Assembly: GCA_949287075.1 (NCBI GenBank)
Contig: CASEEU010000015.1
Location: forward strand, 1-64,000
Direction of reading: 5' to 3'
DNA from: an uncultured Eubacteriales bacterium
GTDB lineage: Bacteria > Bacillota > Clostridia > TANB77 > CAG-508
DNA length: 64,000 nucleotides
Under the pieces are notes generated by a model. That model searched no databases. It was not told the DNA's origin and was given only the letters and a program-made list of their open reading frames with translations. Shown piece after piece: positions 7,258-20,900 of the stretch (position 1 is the first letter of the stretch; the number at the start of each line of letters is the position of its first letter). Both the position numbers and the translations under genes were made by a program.

Positions 7258-8508
7258 ATGGCAAAGAAAGTATTAGAAGAGACCAAAGAAATTCAAACAA
7301 AAGTAAAAAAGCAAAATAGTTCAAAGGATGATATCTATAAATTTGACTTTGGAACAACAGAGGAACCAGAAAAGATAGTCCAAAACCCACCAAAAAGCAA
7401 ACGAGGAAGAAAGAAAAAAATAGAAAAAACATATGAATTTGATGATGTTAGAAAAGATGAAATGATTGCTAGCATAGATTCAATGAGGGAAAAAATAGAG
7501 CAAAGTCAAAAAATGATGAATGAACTGACAGATTCTAAAAAAAGTAGAAAAGACGGATTAAATACAGAATTAGATGCAGAAGAAATCAATGAAGAAAAAA
7601 AGACTAGAAAGAAAAGAAAAACGAAAGAAGAGACGAATGTTTTAGCAGAAATCATTAAGAAAGAAACCAGAAAAAGAAGAACAAAAGCAGTAGCAGAAGA
7701 ATCACAAGACATTAATAAAGGAATAAAAATCAATGCAAAAGATGGTGTAACAGATGTATTTCTAGATGAAAATCAATACAGAATAGAAATGCAAAAAACA
7801 GAATACAACTTATACACAAAAAATAGTGGATCATCTTATATCATTGTTAGAGATAGTGAAATCAGAGTCATTAGTGGTGATGTTTATTTAGTGTTACATA
7901 AAGATCATCAAGATTATGAAATTATTACAAATCAAGACTTTAAAATCAATTATGTCATTGACAATCTTGAAAGAAAAGACAATATTGTTAATTTTAAATT
8001 AACAAATTTAACAGAAATTATTGCCGATGAAGAAGGATTGAATTTTGTTATTGATGAAGAAAAAGTACTTGAAAACAGCTTAGAGGACAACAAAACATTA
8101 GTCATTTCAGAAGAAGATGGCAAAGTATATTTGCCTTACACAAAAGCTGAAATAAAAAATCAAATATTAGAACATAGAGGAACCAAGATTTCTGACTTAA
8201 TTGAAGAAAAATATATATGCCCATTAGATAAATACAAAAATGCAATTAGAGCAAGATTTAGAGAAGGGTATAACTTAATGTATAAAAAAGAAGGCAAATC
8301 TAGAAGAAGTGCTATTTTATTAGGTATTGAATTAATGTTTGAAACCAATTTACATCCAGCAATCATATCTGCATGTAGAAACTTGGAAGAATTAGACATT
8401 TATTTAGATTGCCTAGAAGATAATGAACTAGAAAAATTCTCATGTTTTAAAATTATATACAAAAGTTTACCAATGCTTCACAAGAGAAATAAAGTTCAAG
8501 AATTTTAA
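7258..8508 (+). CDS. Lys/Arg-rich protein of unknown function
   Basis: A 416-residue protein. The ATG at 7258 is chosen because GGAGG (7248-7252) lies 5 nt upstream; an in-frame TTG at 7246 would overlap this site. Roughly the first 160 residues are a low-complexity, strongly basic region with several KRGRKKK-like clusters (SKRGRKKKIEK, KKTRKKRKTKEE, KKETRKRRTK), suggestive of nucleic-acid or envelope-polymer binding. About residues 160-290 look beta-rich (YIIVRDSEIRVISGDVYLVL). The last ~100 are helical. No signal peptide or known domain was recognised. The stop codon TAA is abutted without a gap by a REP-like hairpin copy. It may be co-transcribed with the preceding exported-protein gene through the hairpin region at 7139-7193. 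Confidence 0.7.
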   Translation: MAKKVLEETKEIQTKVKKQNSSKDDIYKFDFGTTEEPEKIVQNPPKSKRGRKKKIEKTYEFDDVRKDEMIASIDSMREKIEQSQKMMNELTDSKKSRKDGLNTELDAEEINEEKKTRKKRKTKEETNVLAEIIKKETRKRRTKAVAEESQDINKGIKINAKDGVTDVFLDENQYRIEMQKTEYNLYTKNSGSSYIIVRDSEIRVISGDVYLVLHKDHQDYEIITNQDFKINYVIDNLERKDNIVNFKLTNLTEIIADEEGLNFVIDEEKVLENSLEDNKTLVISEEDGKVYLPYTKAEIKNQILEHRGTKISDLIEEKYICPLDKYKNAIRARFREGYNLMYKKEGKSRRSAILLGIELMFETNLHPAIISACRNLEELDIYLDCLEDNELEKFSCFKIIYKSLPMLHKRNKVQEF

Positions 8509-8591
8509 TGTCGCATAGAAAAACGATGTCGCACAGAAAAACGATGTCAATGGGACAAAATGTCGCACAGAAAAACGAACTCAATGCGACA
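8509..8591 (+). repeat. REP-like hairpin units, cluster D (2 full + 1 partial, forward)
   Basis: A truncated copy (8509-8526) starts at the base after the stop codon and runs directly into a full copy (8527-8557, arms TGTCGCA/TGGGACA). A second full copy follows after AAA (8561-8591, TGTCGCA/TGCGACA). The truncated copy lacks its right arm, as expected from unequal exchange or nested insertion. Confidence 0.9.
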
Positions 8592-8621
8592 AATTCAATA
8601 GAATAAAAAGGTTAATGAAAA

Positions 8622-8648
8622 CTCGACTAAAAAGGTCGAGTTTTTTGT
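8622..8648 (+). terminator. Intrinsic terminator
   Basis: CTCGAC/GTCGAG stem (C-T mismatch inside) with a TTTTTTG tail. It serves the K/R-rich gene, which has only forward-type hairpins at its end. Confidence 0.8.
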
Positions 8649-8667
8649 GTATAAATTGTGGATAAAA

Positions 8668-8731
8668 TGTCGCATAGAAAAACGATCTCAATGAGACAAA
8701 TGTCGCATAGAAAAACGATCTCAATGCGACA
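8668..8731 (+). repeat. REP-like hairpin units, cluster E (2 copies, forward)
   Basis: Units at 8668-8698 (TGTCGCA/TGAGACA) and 8701-8731 (TGTCGCA/TGCGACA), separated by AA. They lie upstream of the promoter of the 4,239-aa surface protein gene. Confidence 0.9.
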
Positions 8732-8818
8732 AAAACAAATTTAAGTGCATACTCTGAAATGTGCTTGAAATAGCACTTTTGCTGGTACAAAGAAATTTCA
8801 AAAAAACCTCGAAAATTG

Positions 8819-8847
8819 TTGAAAAAAACGATATATTGTGATATAAA
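8819..8847 (+). promoter_or_regulatory. Predicted promoter of the 4,239-aa surface protein
   Basis: TTGAAA (8819-8824), 17 bp, TATAAA (8842-8847). It is preceded at about 8760-8780 by a weak GTGCT/AGCAC hairpin with TTTT. The leader is ~135 nt long and A-rich. Confidence 0.55.
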
Positions 8848-8982
8848 TATAAGAAGAAAAAATAGGCTCAAAAATACAAAAAAATGCAAAAGGAATGTGA
8901 CAAAAGCAAAAAAATGATAATGACAAATACAAGTAAAAAACTAAAAAATAAAAAATTATAGAATAAAAAACGGAGGAAAAAT

Positions 8983-11900
8983 ATGTTGAGAAATAGGATA
9001 TTCATCAAAAGAATCAGAAATATATGTATTTTGGTAATGGCAATTATCATAGCAATAGGTATTTATACCAATGTTAGAAGATCACGAGCGGAAAATGTAA
9101 TACAAGTTGCGTTACAAGTATCTGATAAAAGTGAAACATTAGCAATGCAAGAAGTAATGGCAAATGCAACTGAAACAGAAGATGGAAACTTTGTACTAAA
9201 TTTGCCAACAGCAGTTAATGGAAATATCGTAACAAAATATTATTTAGCTGATGGTACAGAAATTGTCATGAATGATGAAAATGCGGATAAAACACTAACA
9301 TTAACAGAAGCAGATATAACAAATCAGCCAATACAATTTGAAACTGACTATGACAAAAAAGAAGTCACCACAGAAGATGGTCAAATTGTTACATTATATA
9401 ACAAAGAATTGATGGATGAAAAGAAAGCAGAAGAGACAACAGAAGAAGTAACAGAAGAAACTTCAGCTGAAACCACAGATGGAACAACAGCTAAAGAACA
9501 AGAAGAAAACTCAGATGGAACAACAGACCAAACAACAGAACTAGATGACTCCGTTATTGTATCAGGATATATGCCACTAGAGGCACAAGTAGATATCAAT
9601 GAGATAGATATATCAGAATTACCTAAGATTTCAGTACCAGGAACAACTATAAAAAACAAAGCATATGAAGTTTCTATATACACAACAGCAGAAAACACAC
9701 AGCAATCAATAGATACAACAACAGCAGACACACAATTAGAAACAGCTAATACAGCAGAAGATGCAAACACAGAAAACATAGCAAACACGGAAAACACAGA
9801 TAACACAGAAAATGAAAACCAAATAAACACGGTAGAAGGACAAAAAATAGAATATGATCCAAGCCTTTATCATGAACAAATTATCATAGAAACAAAAAAC
9901 ACTGAAGAAAATACAAATGGAACAGCATTTGCATTTAACGAAAATGGAGATGAAAAAGGGAAACTATTAGGTTCAAATCAGGGAGAATATGTATATGCAG
10001 TTACACAAAAAGACAGTAATCCAATCAGATATATATTTGAAACAACCCCTGTTACACCAACAGATGTCAGTGATGATATAGGTGTAGCCATGTATTCCAC
10101 AATGGCAGCAAGAGCAACAGAAAACACATTAAGAACAACCAACACAGAAAACATGATGACAAGTGGATTTTTAGGAAATACAGCCATTCAAAGACAGAAC
10201 ATTGACAATGTAACATTTGTAAATAGCTTATCAGGAGCCAATAGTACAGCATGGGATGTATCAGCAGCACAAAATGGTTCTATCAAAGCATGGTATACAT
10301 CCAATGGCAATGGAACATATAAAGTATATATTGGAAGTAATGAAACCATATATGCAAACCCAGACTCAAGTTATCTGTTTGCATTTATAGGATTTTCAAC
10401 CAATTGTACCTCAACAGAAATAATAACCAATATAGACTTATTAAATACGAGTAAAGTAACCAATATGAGCAATATGTTCTGGACTGCAGGACAAGGAGCA
10501 ATGACAACTTTCAATTTAGGTAACAATTTTGATACCAGCAATGTAACCAATATGCAATTTATGTTTTCGGGACTTGGAGGATATGGAAGAACATTAAATT
10601 TTGACTTTGGAGATAATTTTGATACCAGTAATGTAACAAACATGCAACATATGTTTGAATCTTTGAAGGTAACTTCTTTAGATTTAGGAGATAAATTTGA
10701 TACCAGCAAAGTAACCAATATGGCTTGTATGTTCATAAGTTTAGGTTCTACGAGCTTGAATCTAGGAGATAAATTTGATACCAGTAATGTAACCAATATG
10801 CAAGCTATGTTGTCAACAATGAACAATATGACTAGTCTAGACTTAGGAGATAAATTTGATACGAGTAATGTAACCCATATGGGGAATATGTTTTCAAATT
10901 TAGGAACTGACAAAATAACGAGTTTCGATTTAGGAGATAAATTTGATACGAGTAAAGTAACCAATGTGTCAGGAATGTTTTTCAATGCAGGAGCAAACAC
11001 GATGACAAGTTTGGATTTAGGACCATATTTCACACAAATACCAAATGGGCAAATTACAGAGGGAATTGATACCTATCCAGCAAATAGTGATATGTTCACC
11101 CTAGCAGGAAAAGCGGGATCACTTGTTGTCACTGTATCACCAGAAATATATAAGGACAGTACAAATTTCAAACTAAATGAAAGTTCAAGTACAACAATGG
11201 CATTTACGCAAGGAACCTTAAAACCATATAACTTTATTAGAAAAACAAACACAGAAAAAGATCCAACAGCCACATTTTTAGGAAATTCATCAGTCACAAG
11301 AGGTCAAGTAGATAGTGTAACATTTGTAAACAGCTTATCAGGAGCCAACAGCACAGCATGGGATATATCAGCTGCACAAAACGGAGCCATTAAAGCATGG
11401 TATGAAACCACAAGTACTGGAGCCAAAAAAGTCTATATAGGAAGTAATGAACAAATATATGCAAACCCAGACTCAAGCTATCTATTTTCATTTGTAGGAT
11501 ATGGAGATTCATCTACATCGACAGAATTTATAAACAATTTAGATTTATTAGATACCAGTTATGTAAGAAACATGGAAGGAATGTTCACAATGGCAGGTTG
11601 GAAAGCGGCAACAACCATAGACTTAGGAGACAATTTCAAAACAGCCAATGTAACGAACATGAGCCAAATGTTTTCTGGAGCAGGATTCACACAAATGACA
11701 AGTATCAATCTAGGAAGCAATTTTGATACAAGTAATGTAACGAATATGAGTGGAATGTTTGCTAATACAGGAAACAAAATGTTAACAAGCTTGGATTTAG
11801 GAGACAAATTTGATACAAGCAAAGTAACCGATATGTCAAGTATGTTTGATACATTAGGATTTCAAAAATTAGAAAGCTTAGACTTAGGAAATAAATTTTA

Positions 11901-14900
11901 TACAAACAATGTAACGAATATGAACAGTATGTTTATAAACACAGGAGGCATGTCATTAACAGAATTAAACCTAGGTATGAATTTTACGAATATAGCAACA
12001 GCAAATAACTACATGTTTGGAGGAACTGGAAAAGAGGGAGCAATTAAAATACTAGTACCAGAAGACATATACCAAGATAGTACTCATGTAAAACTAAATG
12101 CAAGTTCATCAACAACCATACCATTTACAAGAGGAACGATAGAAATCATACAAGATGAATATATCTTGAGAAGTACAAGTAATGAAGCACAACAAACAAG
12201 TGGTTTTTTAGGAAATACATCAATCCAAAGACAGAACATTGACAATGTAACATTTGTATCAAGTATATCAGGTGCGAATAGTACGGCTTGGGATGTTTCA
12301 GCAGAACAGAATGGTTCTATCATGGCATGGTATACAACAAATTCAAATGGAAGTTATAAAGTGTATATAGGAAGTACAGGAACAATCTATGCAAATCCCA
12401 ATTCGAGTTATCTGTTTTCTTATATAGGCTATGGATCAAACTGTACATCAACAGAAACAATAACGAATATAGAGTTATTAAATACTAGTACTGCAACAGA
12501 CATGAATAGTATGTTCACTTATACAGGACACCATTCCATGACAAGTTTAGATTTGGGAGATAATTTTGATACAAGTAATGTAACTAATATGGCAAATATG
12601 TTTTCTCTATGCGGATTTAACAAAATGACAAGATTAGATTTAGGTAGTAAATTTAACACAAGCAAAGTAAGAGATATGAGGTACATGTTTGGAAATACTG
12701 GACAACAAGAATTATCAAATTTTAGCTTAGGAAATAATTTTGACACAAGCAATGTAACAAATATGCAAGGTATGTTTCAATACTTTGGAAGTAAAATATC
12801 AAGTCTAGATTTAGGTAGTAAATTTGATACAAGTAATGTAACCAATATGTATAGAATGTTTAAATACTGTGGATATGATGGTCTAACTACTTTTGACATA
12901 GGAGATAATTTTAATACAAGTAAAGTAACCAATATGTCTGAAATGTTTGCTTATTTTGGACGTGAAAAATTAACAAACTTAAATTTGGGAGATTATTTTT
13001 ATACAACGAATGTAACCGATATGACTGCAATGTTTGATTCTTGTGCATATGTATCTATGACATCATTAGAATTAGGTCCAGCATTTACTAGAATAGCAAA
13101 TACAAATACAAATATGTTTAACAGTACAGGAAAAGAAAATGAATGTATAATCTATGTCCCAGAAGAAATCTATGTAGATAATCACCATGTAAAATTAAAT
13201 GAAACATCAAGTACACAAATAGAATTCACAAGAGGAACTTTTAATCAATTAACAATGAATTATCTAAAAAGCACAAGCACAGAAAACATAATGACAAGTG
13301 GATTTTTAGGAAATACATCCATCCAAAGACAGAACATTGACAATGTAACATTTGTAGATAGCTTATCAGGAGCAAATAATACAGCATGGGACGTATCAGA
13401 AGCACAAGACGGTTCCATCAAAGCATGGTATACAAGCACAAATGGTACCTACAAAGTATATATAGGAAGTAATGGAACCATATATGCAAATCCTGATTCT
13501 AGTAACTTATTTGCATTTGTAGGATTTGGAGCAAATTCTACATCAACAGAAACCATAACAAATCTTAGCTTATTAAATACCAGTCAAGTAACAAATATGA
13601 GTAAAATGTTTAACCTTACAGGAATGACAGCTATGACAACCTTAAATTTAGGAGATAATTTTGATACCAGTAAAGTAACCAATATGTCAAATATGTTTGC
13701 AAGTACAGGTAAACAGATAACCAATTTAGATTTAGGAAATAAATTTGATACAAGCAATGTAACAAATATGGCAGGAATGTTTGCAGGTTTAAATGTAACC
13801 AATTTAGATTTGGGAGATAACTTTAATACCAGTAAAGTAACAGACATGTCTACAATGTTCCAAAGTATGGGTTATTATAATTTAACTAGTCTAGATTTAG
13901 GAGACAAATTTGACACAAGTAGTGTTACTACTATGATGGGAATGTTTGACTGTACGGGTTATGAAAATATGACAACTTTAGATTTAGGAGAAAATTTTGA
14001 TACCAGTAATGTAACAGACTTTACAGGAATGTTCTCAAATACAGGACATGACTCATTAACAAGCTTAGACTTAGGAGATAAATTCAATACATATCGTGGA
14101 GGAGTAGATGCAGCAGGACAAGCAAATATGTCAAGTATGTTTTTTAGTACAGGTGCAACATCTATGACAAGTTTAAGATTAGGAAAAGCATTTAAACAAA
14201 TATCATCAGACAATACATATTTATTCCAAGATACAGGTAAATCAGGAGAAATTGTCATATATATACCAGAGGTGATATATCAAGATAATCATCATGCTAA
14301 ATATACGTCTAATTATAATGATACTAGAACAGTAGAATTTACAAGAGGAACATTTAATCCAATAGGAGATTCTTATACATTAAGAAGTGCGGAAGGAGAA
14401 CTATCTTTCAGAGCACCGTTCTTAGGAGGCACATCATCAAGAGGTAATATAGATAAAGTTGTATTTGTAAATAGTACATCAGGTGCAAATAGTACAAAAT
14501 GGGATGTATCAGCAGCAAGGGATAATTCTGTAATCGCATGGTATGAGGATAATGAATATGGAGAACGAACTGTATATATAGGTAGTGACGGACAAATATA
14601 TGCAAATGAAAATTCAAGTCATTTATTTTATAATATAGCTCAATATTCTGAAGAAGCAAATGTTATAAAGGGATTGAATTTATTAAATACAAGTAAAGTA
14701 ACAAATATGAGTGGTATGTTTGACTCTATAGGTGGAACTAGCTTAGATTTAGGAGACAATTTTGATACTAGCAATGTAACAGATATGACTAATATGTTTG
14801 CTGGTACAGGAAGCAATACAAATATGACAAGTATTGATTTGGGAGAATCTTTTACACATATTCCAGAGAATAATGCCAATATGCTTGAGAGAACAGGAAA

Positions 14901-17900
14901 AGAAGGAAGTATTGTTATTTATGTACCAGATGTCATCTACCAAGATGAACATCATGCGAAATTAGATGAAGATTCAACGCAAACGATTGAGTTTACAAGA
15001 GGATATTTCAATAAGATATCTGAAAAAGGTAGTACTTTGATGACTACGACAAATGAGGGATATCCAGACATTGGATTTTTAGGAAATGCAAGTATTGAAA
15101 GAGGAAATATTGACCAAGTAGAATTTGTAGACTATATACCTGAAGAAATCACAGCTAATAGAAGTAGTTTAATAAGATATTATGATGCTTTAAATAATAC
15201 AGGAAATGGGCATGATGGTACAGCAACAACTTGGAAAGATTTATCTGGAAACCAAGATGGAACTTTACAAGGAGTAACATGGTCAGAGGGATATTCAGAG
15301 AAGTATTTGTCACTTACGGGAACTGATAAAACAGGAGTTACTTGTGGAATAGTAAATTTAACTAATCAGACAACTCTAGATGCAACAATTGTGCCTAAAT
15401 CAATACAATCCGGAGAAAAGATTATTTTATGTAATCATGCAAATGGTGGTATTGGATTAGCATTGAATTCAGGAGTTCCTAGAATGCAAATATATATAAA
15501 TGGACAATATATATATCTTTCAGCTACAGAATCAGTTAAAGTGGGAGAAAAATATAGAATAACAGGGACATATGATGGGGCAAAGATGTCATTATATGTA
15601 AATGGAAAATTAGTAGCACAGCAAGCACAAACTGGAACAATAGGAGTTCCTGCAAAAGATACAGTAATGGGAATAGGAAATAATCCGGATGGAGCTAATT
15701 TAACAACAGATGGGTGTGCCAATATTAATGTGTATTCTGTTAAAATATATAATAAAGTAGTAACAATGCCAGAATTAACAGCATGGGATGTATCAGAAGC
15801 ACAGGATGGATCTATCATGGCATGGTATGAAATCAATCCAAATGGAACATATAAAGTATATATAGGAAGTAATGATACAATATATGCAAATCCAGATTCA
15901 AGTTTCTTATTTGCACAATTAGGAAGTTCAGCAAATTGTACATCAACAGAAACTATATTAAATATTGATTTATTAAACACAAGTAAAGTAACAAATATGT
16001 GGAGTATGTTTTTTGCAACAGGTATAAATGCCATGACAAGTTTAGATTTAGGAGATAATTTTGATACAAGTAATGTAACAAATATGAATGACATGTTTGA
16101 CAATGTGGGAACAAATGCGATGACAAATCTAGACTTAGGAGAAAAATTTGATACAAGTAATGTAACCACTATGAGAGGGATGTTTTCATCAGCAGGAAGT
16201 AATAAATTAACAAATTTGGATTTAGGAGATAAATTTGATACAAGCAATGTTACTAATATGGAGAGTATGTTTGCTTATATGAAAAATTTAACTAATTTAA
16301 ATTTAGGAGACAAATTTGATACTAGTAAAGTTACAACAATGCATAGTATGTTTAGTCAAACAGGATATAATAATATGACTAGTTTAGACTTAGGGGATAA
16401 ATTTAGCACAAGTAATGTAACAACCATGTGGAGTATGTTTGAAGGTACAGGAAATATGGCAATGACAAGTCTGGATTTAGGACCAGCTTTCACAAAATTA
16501 GCAGAAACCAGAAATGATATGTTTGCAAATACAGGTAAGACAGATGAAATTACAATTTATGCTCCAGAAGCAATTTACCTAAATCAAGAAACTTTTAAAG
16601 TAAGTACAAATTCAAGTGTATTGTATTATTTTTCAAACGGAACGATTGTTCCAAAATACCGCACAGAATGGTTAAAAGAAAGTGTATCAGTAGACACAAC
16701 AGATGCAAGCAATCCAAAAATGAACATCAGCTTACGAGGAACCACAAACCCAGAAGCAGGAACAGACTATATCAGCGATGTAACAAGTACATTGACAACA
16801 GCTAATATCAAAATATATGTAGATGATGAAGAAGCAACAAGTATTACAAAATCTCTAAGTTCAGCAACGCAAAGCACAAACCCAACAACAGGAGCACAAG
16901 ATGTAAAATATACTTTAACATTATCAAACTTCGAAGAATCAACATTACAAGATGGAAAGGACTATATGGAATGGAGTGGTAATATCAGGATAGAAATTGC
17001 CAAAGGAACATTATTAGATACAACAGGTCCAGAAGATGAAAATGGAAAAACTGTTGCTTATGGTAATCAAAATATAAGTTTAGGAGATAATGGTTATGGA
17101 CAAGATAGTGTAATTGAAGATCCAATCACTGACAAAAACACAGCAAATACCATGTTCATGGACTATATAAAACCAACGATAAAATATGAATATTCAGAAA
17201 CAGATATAGATCATGACGGAAAATCATTTACGATGGAATTCTGTATAGCAGATAAATATATGGCAGAGGGATCATCCATAGCTGATTTAGATATTAGAAT
17301 TGATGGAGAAGAGCCAGATTGGACTAAAGTATATAAAATTATAAAAAGAACTGTATTAACCGAGGGAGTATCTAGAGATGGATTTATATACGAAAAAACA
17401 ATTGGATTTGGATATATTATAGAATTATATAACCTAGAACAATTACAAGTAAAAGAAGGAGATAAATACTTAGACTATAGTGGTGTTGTGACAGTCGCAA
17501 TTCCAGCAAACCAAATCATTGATGCATCTGGAAATGGAAATGATGCAACAACCATTACATCAGGAATTAGTTTACCAGGAGGAGAAGGAACAGAAGAAGT
17601 AGTCGATTTTGTAAGACCAACAGTTGAAAAAGTAGAATCATCAGTGGATGTAGATGCAAAAACCGCAACAATAAAATTCCAAACAACAGATAAATACATC
17701 ACACAAAATAATCCATTAGAAAGTGGAGATATACAAGTTTTAGTAAATGGTAGTGCCAACACAAGTATTACAAAAACAATAAACAATACAGTGTTGACAG
17801 AACAAAGAACTCAAAATGGAACAACTTCAACTGTACAATATGGATATGAATATACATTGACACTTTCAGGAATTGACACAACTGTAAATCAAATTAAAGT

Positions 17901-20900
17901 GAGAATACCAGCAAATGCAATAACAGACCAATCTGGAAATGGAAATGAGCAGACAGATTTGATATTATTGAATACTCTAAAAAATACGAGTACAGAGCAA
18001 TATGCTGACAGTGGTTTCTTGGGAAATTCTTTGGGGATGATGCAAAGACAAAATATAGAAAATATAACATTTGTAAATCACATACCAGAAGATGTATATG
18101 ATGTATCAACTAATACATATAAAAACAATAATGCATGGGATGCATCAGCACAAGGAGACAATTCAATTATTGCTTGGTATGAACAAAATGAAAATGATGC
18201 TCTTAAAGTATATATAGGAAGTAATGACGAAATATTTGCAAATACAAACTCAAGTTACTTATTTAGTTACGTAGGAAGTTCATATAATTGTACATCAACA
18301 GAAATGATAACGAATATAGAATTGCTAAATACAAGTAATGTAACAAATATGAATCATATGTTTTCTTCTACAGGATATGTAGCAATGACGAGTTTAGACC
18401 TAGGAAGTAACTTTGATACCAGCAATGTAACAGACATGAGCTATATGTTTAATGGAACTGGTATGGAAGCAATGACAAGTTTAGATTTAGGAGATAAATT
18501 TGATACTAGTAAAGTAACAAATATGACTTATATGTTTATTAGTACAGGTCGTCAAGCCATGATAAATTTAGCGTTAGGAGACAATTTCGATACAAGTAGT
18601 GTTACAAATATGACTAATATGTTTGATGGTACAGGTTATGATGAAATGACAAGTTTAGACTTAGGAGATAAGTTTGATACGAGTAGTGTAACAAACATGT
18701 CATATATGTTTTCTGATACGGGATATACAAAAATGACAAGTTTAGACTTAGGAGATAAATTTGATACAAGTAGTGTAACAAATATGTCATACATGTTCCA
18801 ACAAACTGGATATACAGCCATGACAAGCTTAGATTTAGGGGATAAATTTGATACAAGCAAAGTAACAGATATGAATGCAATGTTCAAATGGACAGGATAC
18901 ACTAAGATGACCAACCTAGATTTAGGGGATAAATTTAAGACAAGTGCAGCAACAAATACTATGGAAATGTTCTTCTATACAGGATATACAGCGATGACCA
19001 GTTTGGATTTAGGACCAGCATTTACAAATATACCAAGTAATAATGCAGGAATGTTCTTGCAAACAGGAAAAAGTGGAATTGTTGTATATGCACCAGAAGC
19101 AATTTATCAAGATAGTAGACATTTTAAATTGAACTCAGGCTCTACTACAACACTTGGATGGATGGATGGTGAAGGAAATATTATTACAAACTATGGAACC
19201 ATCAATCCAAAATATCGTACAGAATGGGTAAAAGAAAATGCATCAATAGATACAAGTGATGCCAATAATCCAAAAATAAATATAACAATAAGAGGAACAA
19301 CAAATCCAGATGTACCAGCAAGTGAATATGCAAGTAATGTAACAAGTACACTTGCTAATACGGATATAAAAGTATATATAGATAGTACAATGTATACAAG
19401 CAATAATATAACGGATAGTGCAACAATCGCAGTAGGAACGGCAACAACAACAACCAATACCAGAACAGGAGCACAGGATGTGTTGCAAACAATAACCATC
19501 ACAAACTTTGAAGAAGCAGAAAGAATATTAGGAAAAGCTTACAAAGAATGGAGTGGAAACATACGTCTAGAAATAGCCCAAGGCACATTAACAGATACAA
19601 CAAATGCAAATGACACAACAATCACCTATGGCAACTCAAATGTAAGTATTATCAATGATGGAACAGGCACAAGAACAAACAACGCAATAGAAGACGAAAC
19701 AAAAGTAGACAAAAACACAGCAGGGGCAATGTTTGCAGACTTCATCAAACCAGAATTTACCTATACATATTCATCAACAGACATCAACAACAACACAAAA
19801 ACATTAACGGTAACATTCTCTGTAGTGGATAAATTCTTTAACAGTACAACAGGACTAACAAATGCAGATGGAATCACTGTAAAAATGATAGACGAAAATG
19901 TCGTGCCAGAAAACCTAACAAAAACAATAACCAAAACTAGAGACATAACCGAAACACGAAACAACACAAGCATAAAAATAGGGGAAGAATATACCCTAAC
20001 CGTAACAGGATTTGAACAGGCCCAAATGGCAGAGGACGGAAAATATAAAGACTACAGTGGACCAGTGAGTATTGCATTCCCAGCAGGTATTGTAAGTGAT
20101 AAATCTGGAAACACCAATATTGCCAAAACCATTACAGTCGGAATCAAGGAGCCAGATGGCACAGAAGATGCAGAAATCGTCGACTTTGTCAAACCAACAT
20201 GGAAGGCAGAAAACTTGCAGATAGATACAGAAAACAAAGAAGCAACAGTAGATTTGATAGGAACAGATAAATACTTTGAAAGCGGTAGCTTAGATGTTAG
20301 CCAAATCAAAGTAATCGTAGATGGAGAAGAAGTAACAGATACCACAAGTGTCATAAAAGAGCTAAGTACACCAACAGAGCTAACTGAAACAAGAGACGGA
20401 GCAAGTGTGCAATATGGTGTAAAATATACACTAACCTTAAATGGCTGGAAACAAACAGACGAGGCATTCCAAGCAAGTGAAAAACGTTACAGAGAATACA
20501 GTGGAAACACGCAAATTATCATAGAAGAAGGAACCTTAATCGATGAATCAGGAAACGAAAGTGACGAAACAACACTAGATTTAGGATTCATAGATGTTGT
20601 AGATCCAGAAGTATATCAAATATCGGTAACAAAAAATGTGGATGAAAAAACAGACACTATTATATTTGATGTAGTAGACAAATACTTTGCATCATCAAGT
20701 ATCACCACAACAAACACAGAAGGACTTACAGTCTATGTCGATGACGAAGAAGCAATCGGCGTAACAAAAACAATAGTAGATATAGAAGATATAACAGCAA
20801 CTGTCAACGGAAGTGAAAAGAAAATTGGAGAACGTTATACACTGGTTCTATCAAACTTTGAGCAAGAAAGAACGACACCAGTTGATTATGATAGAGAATA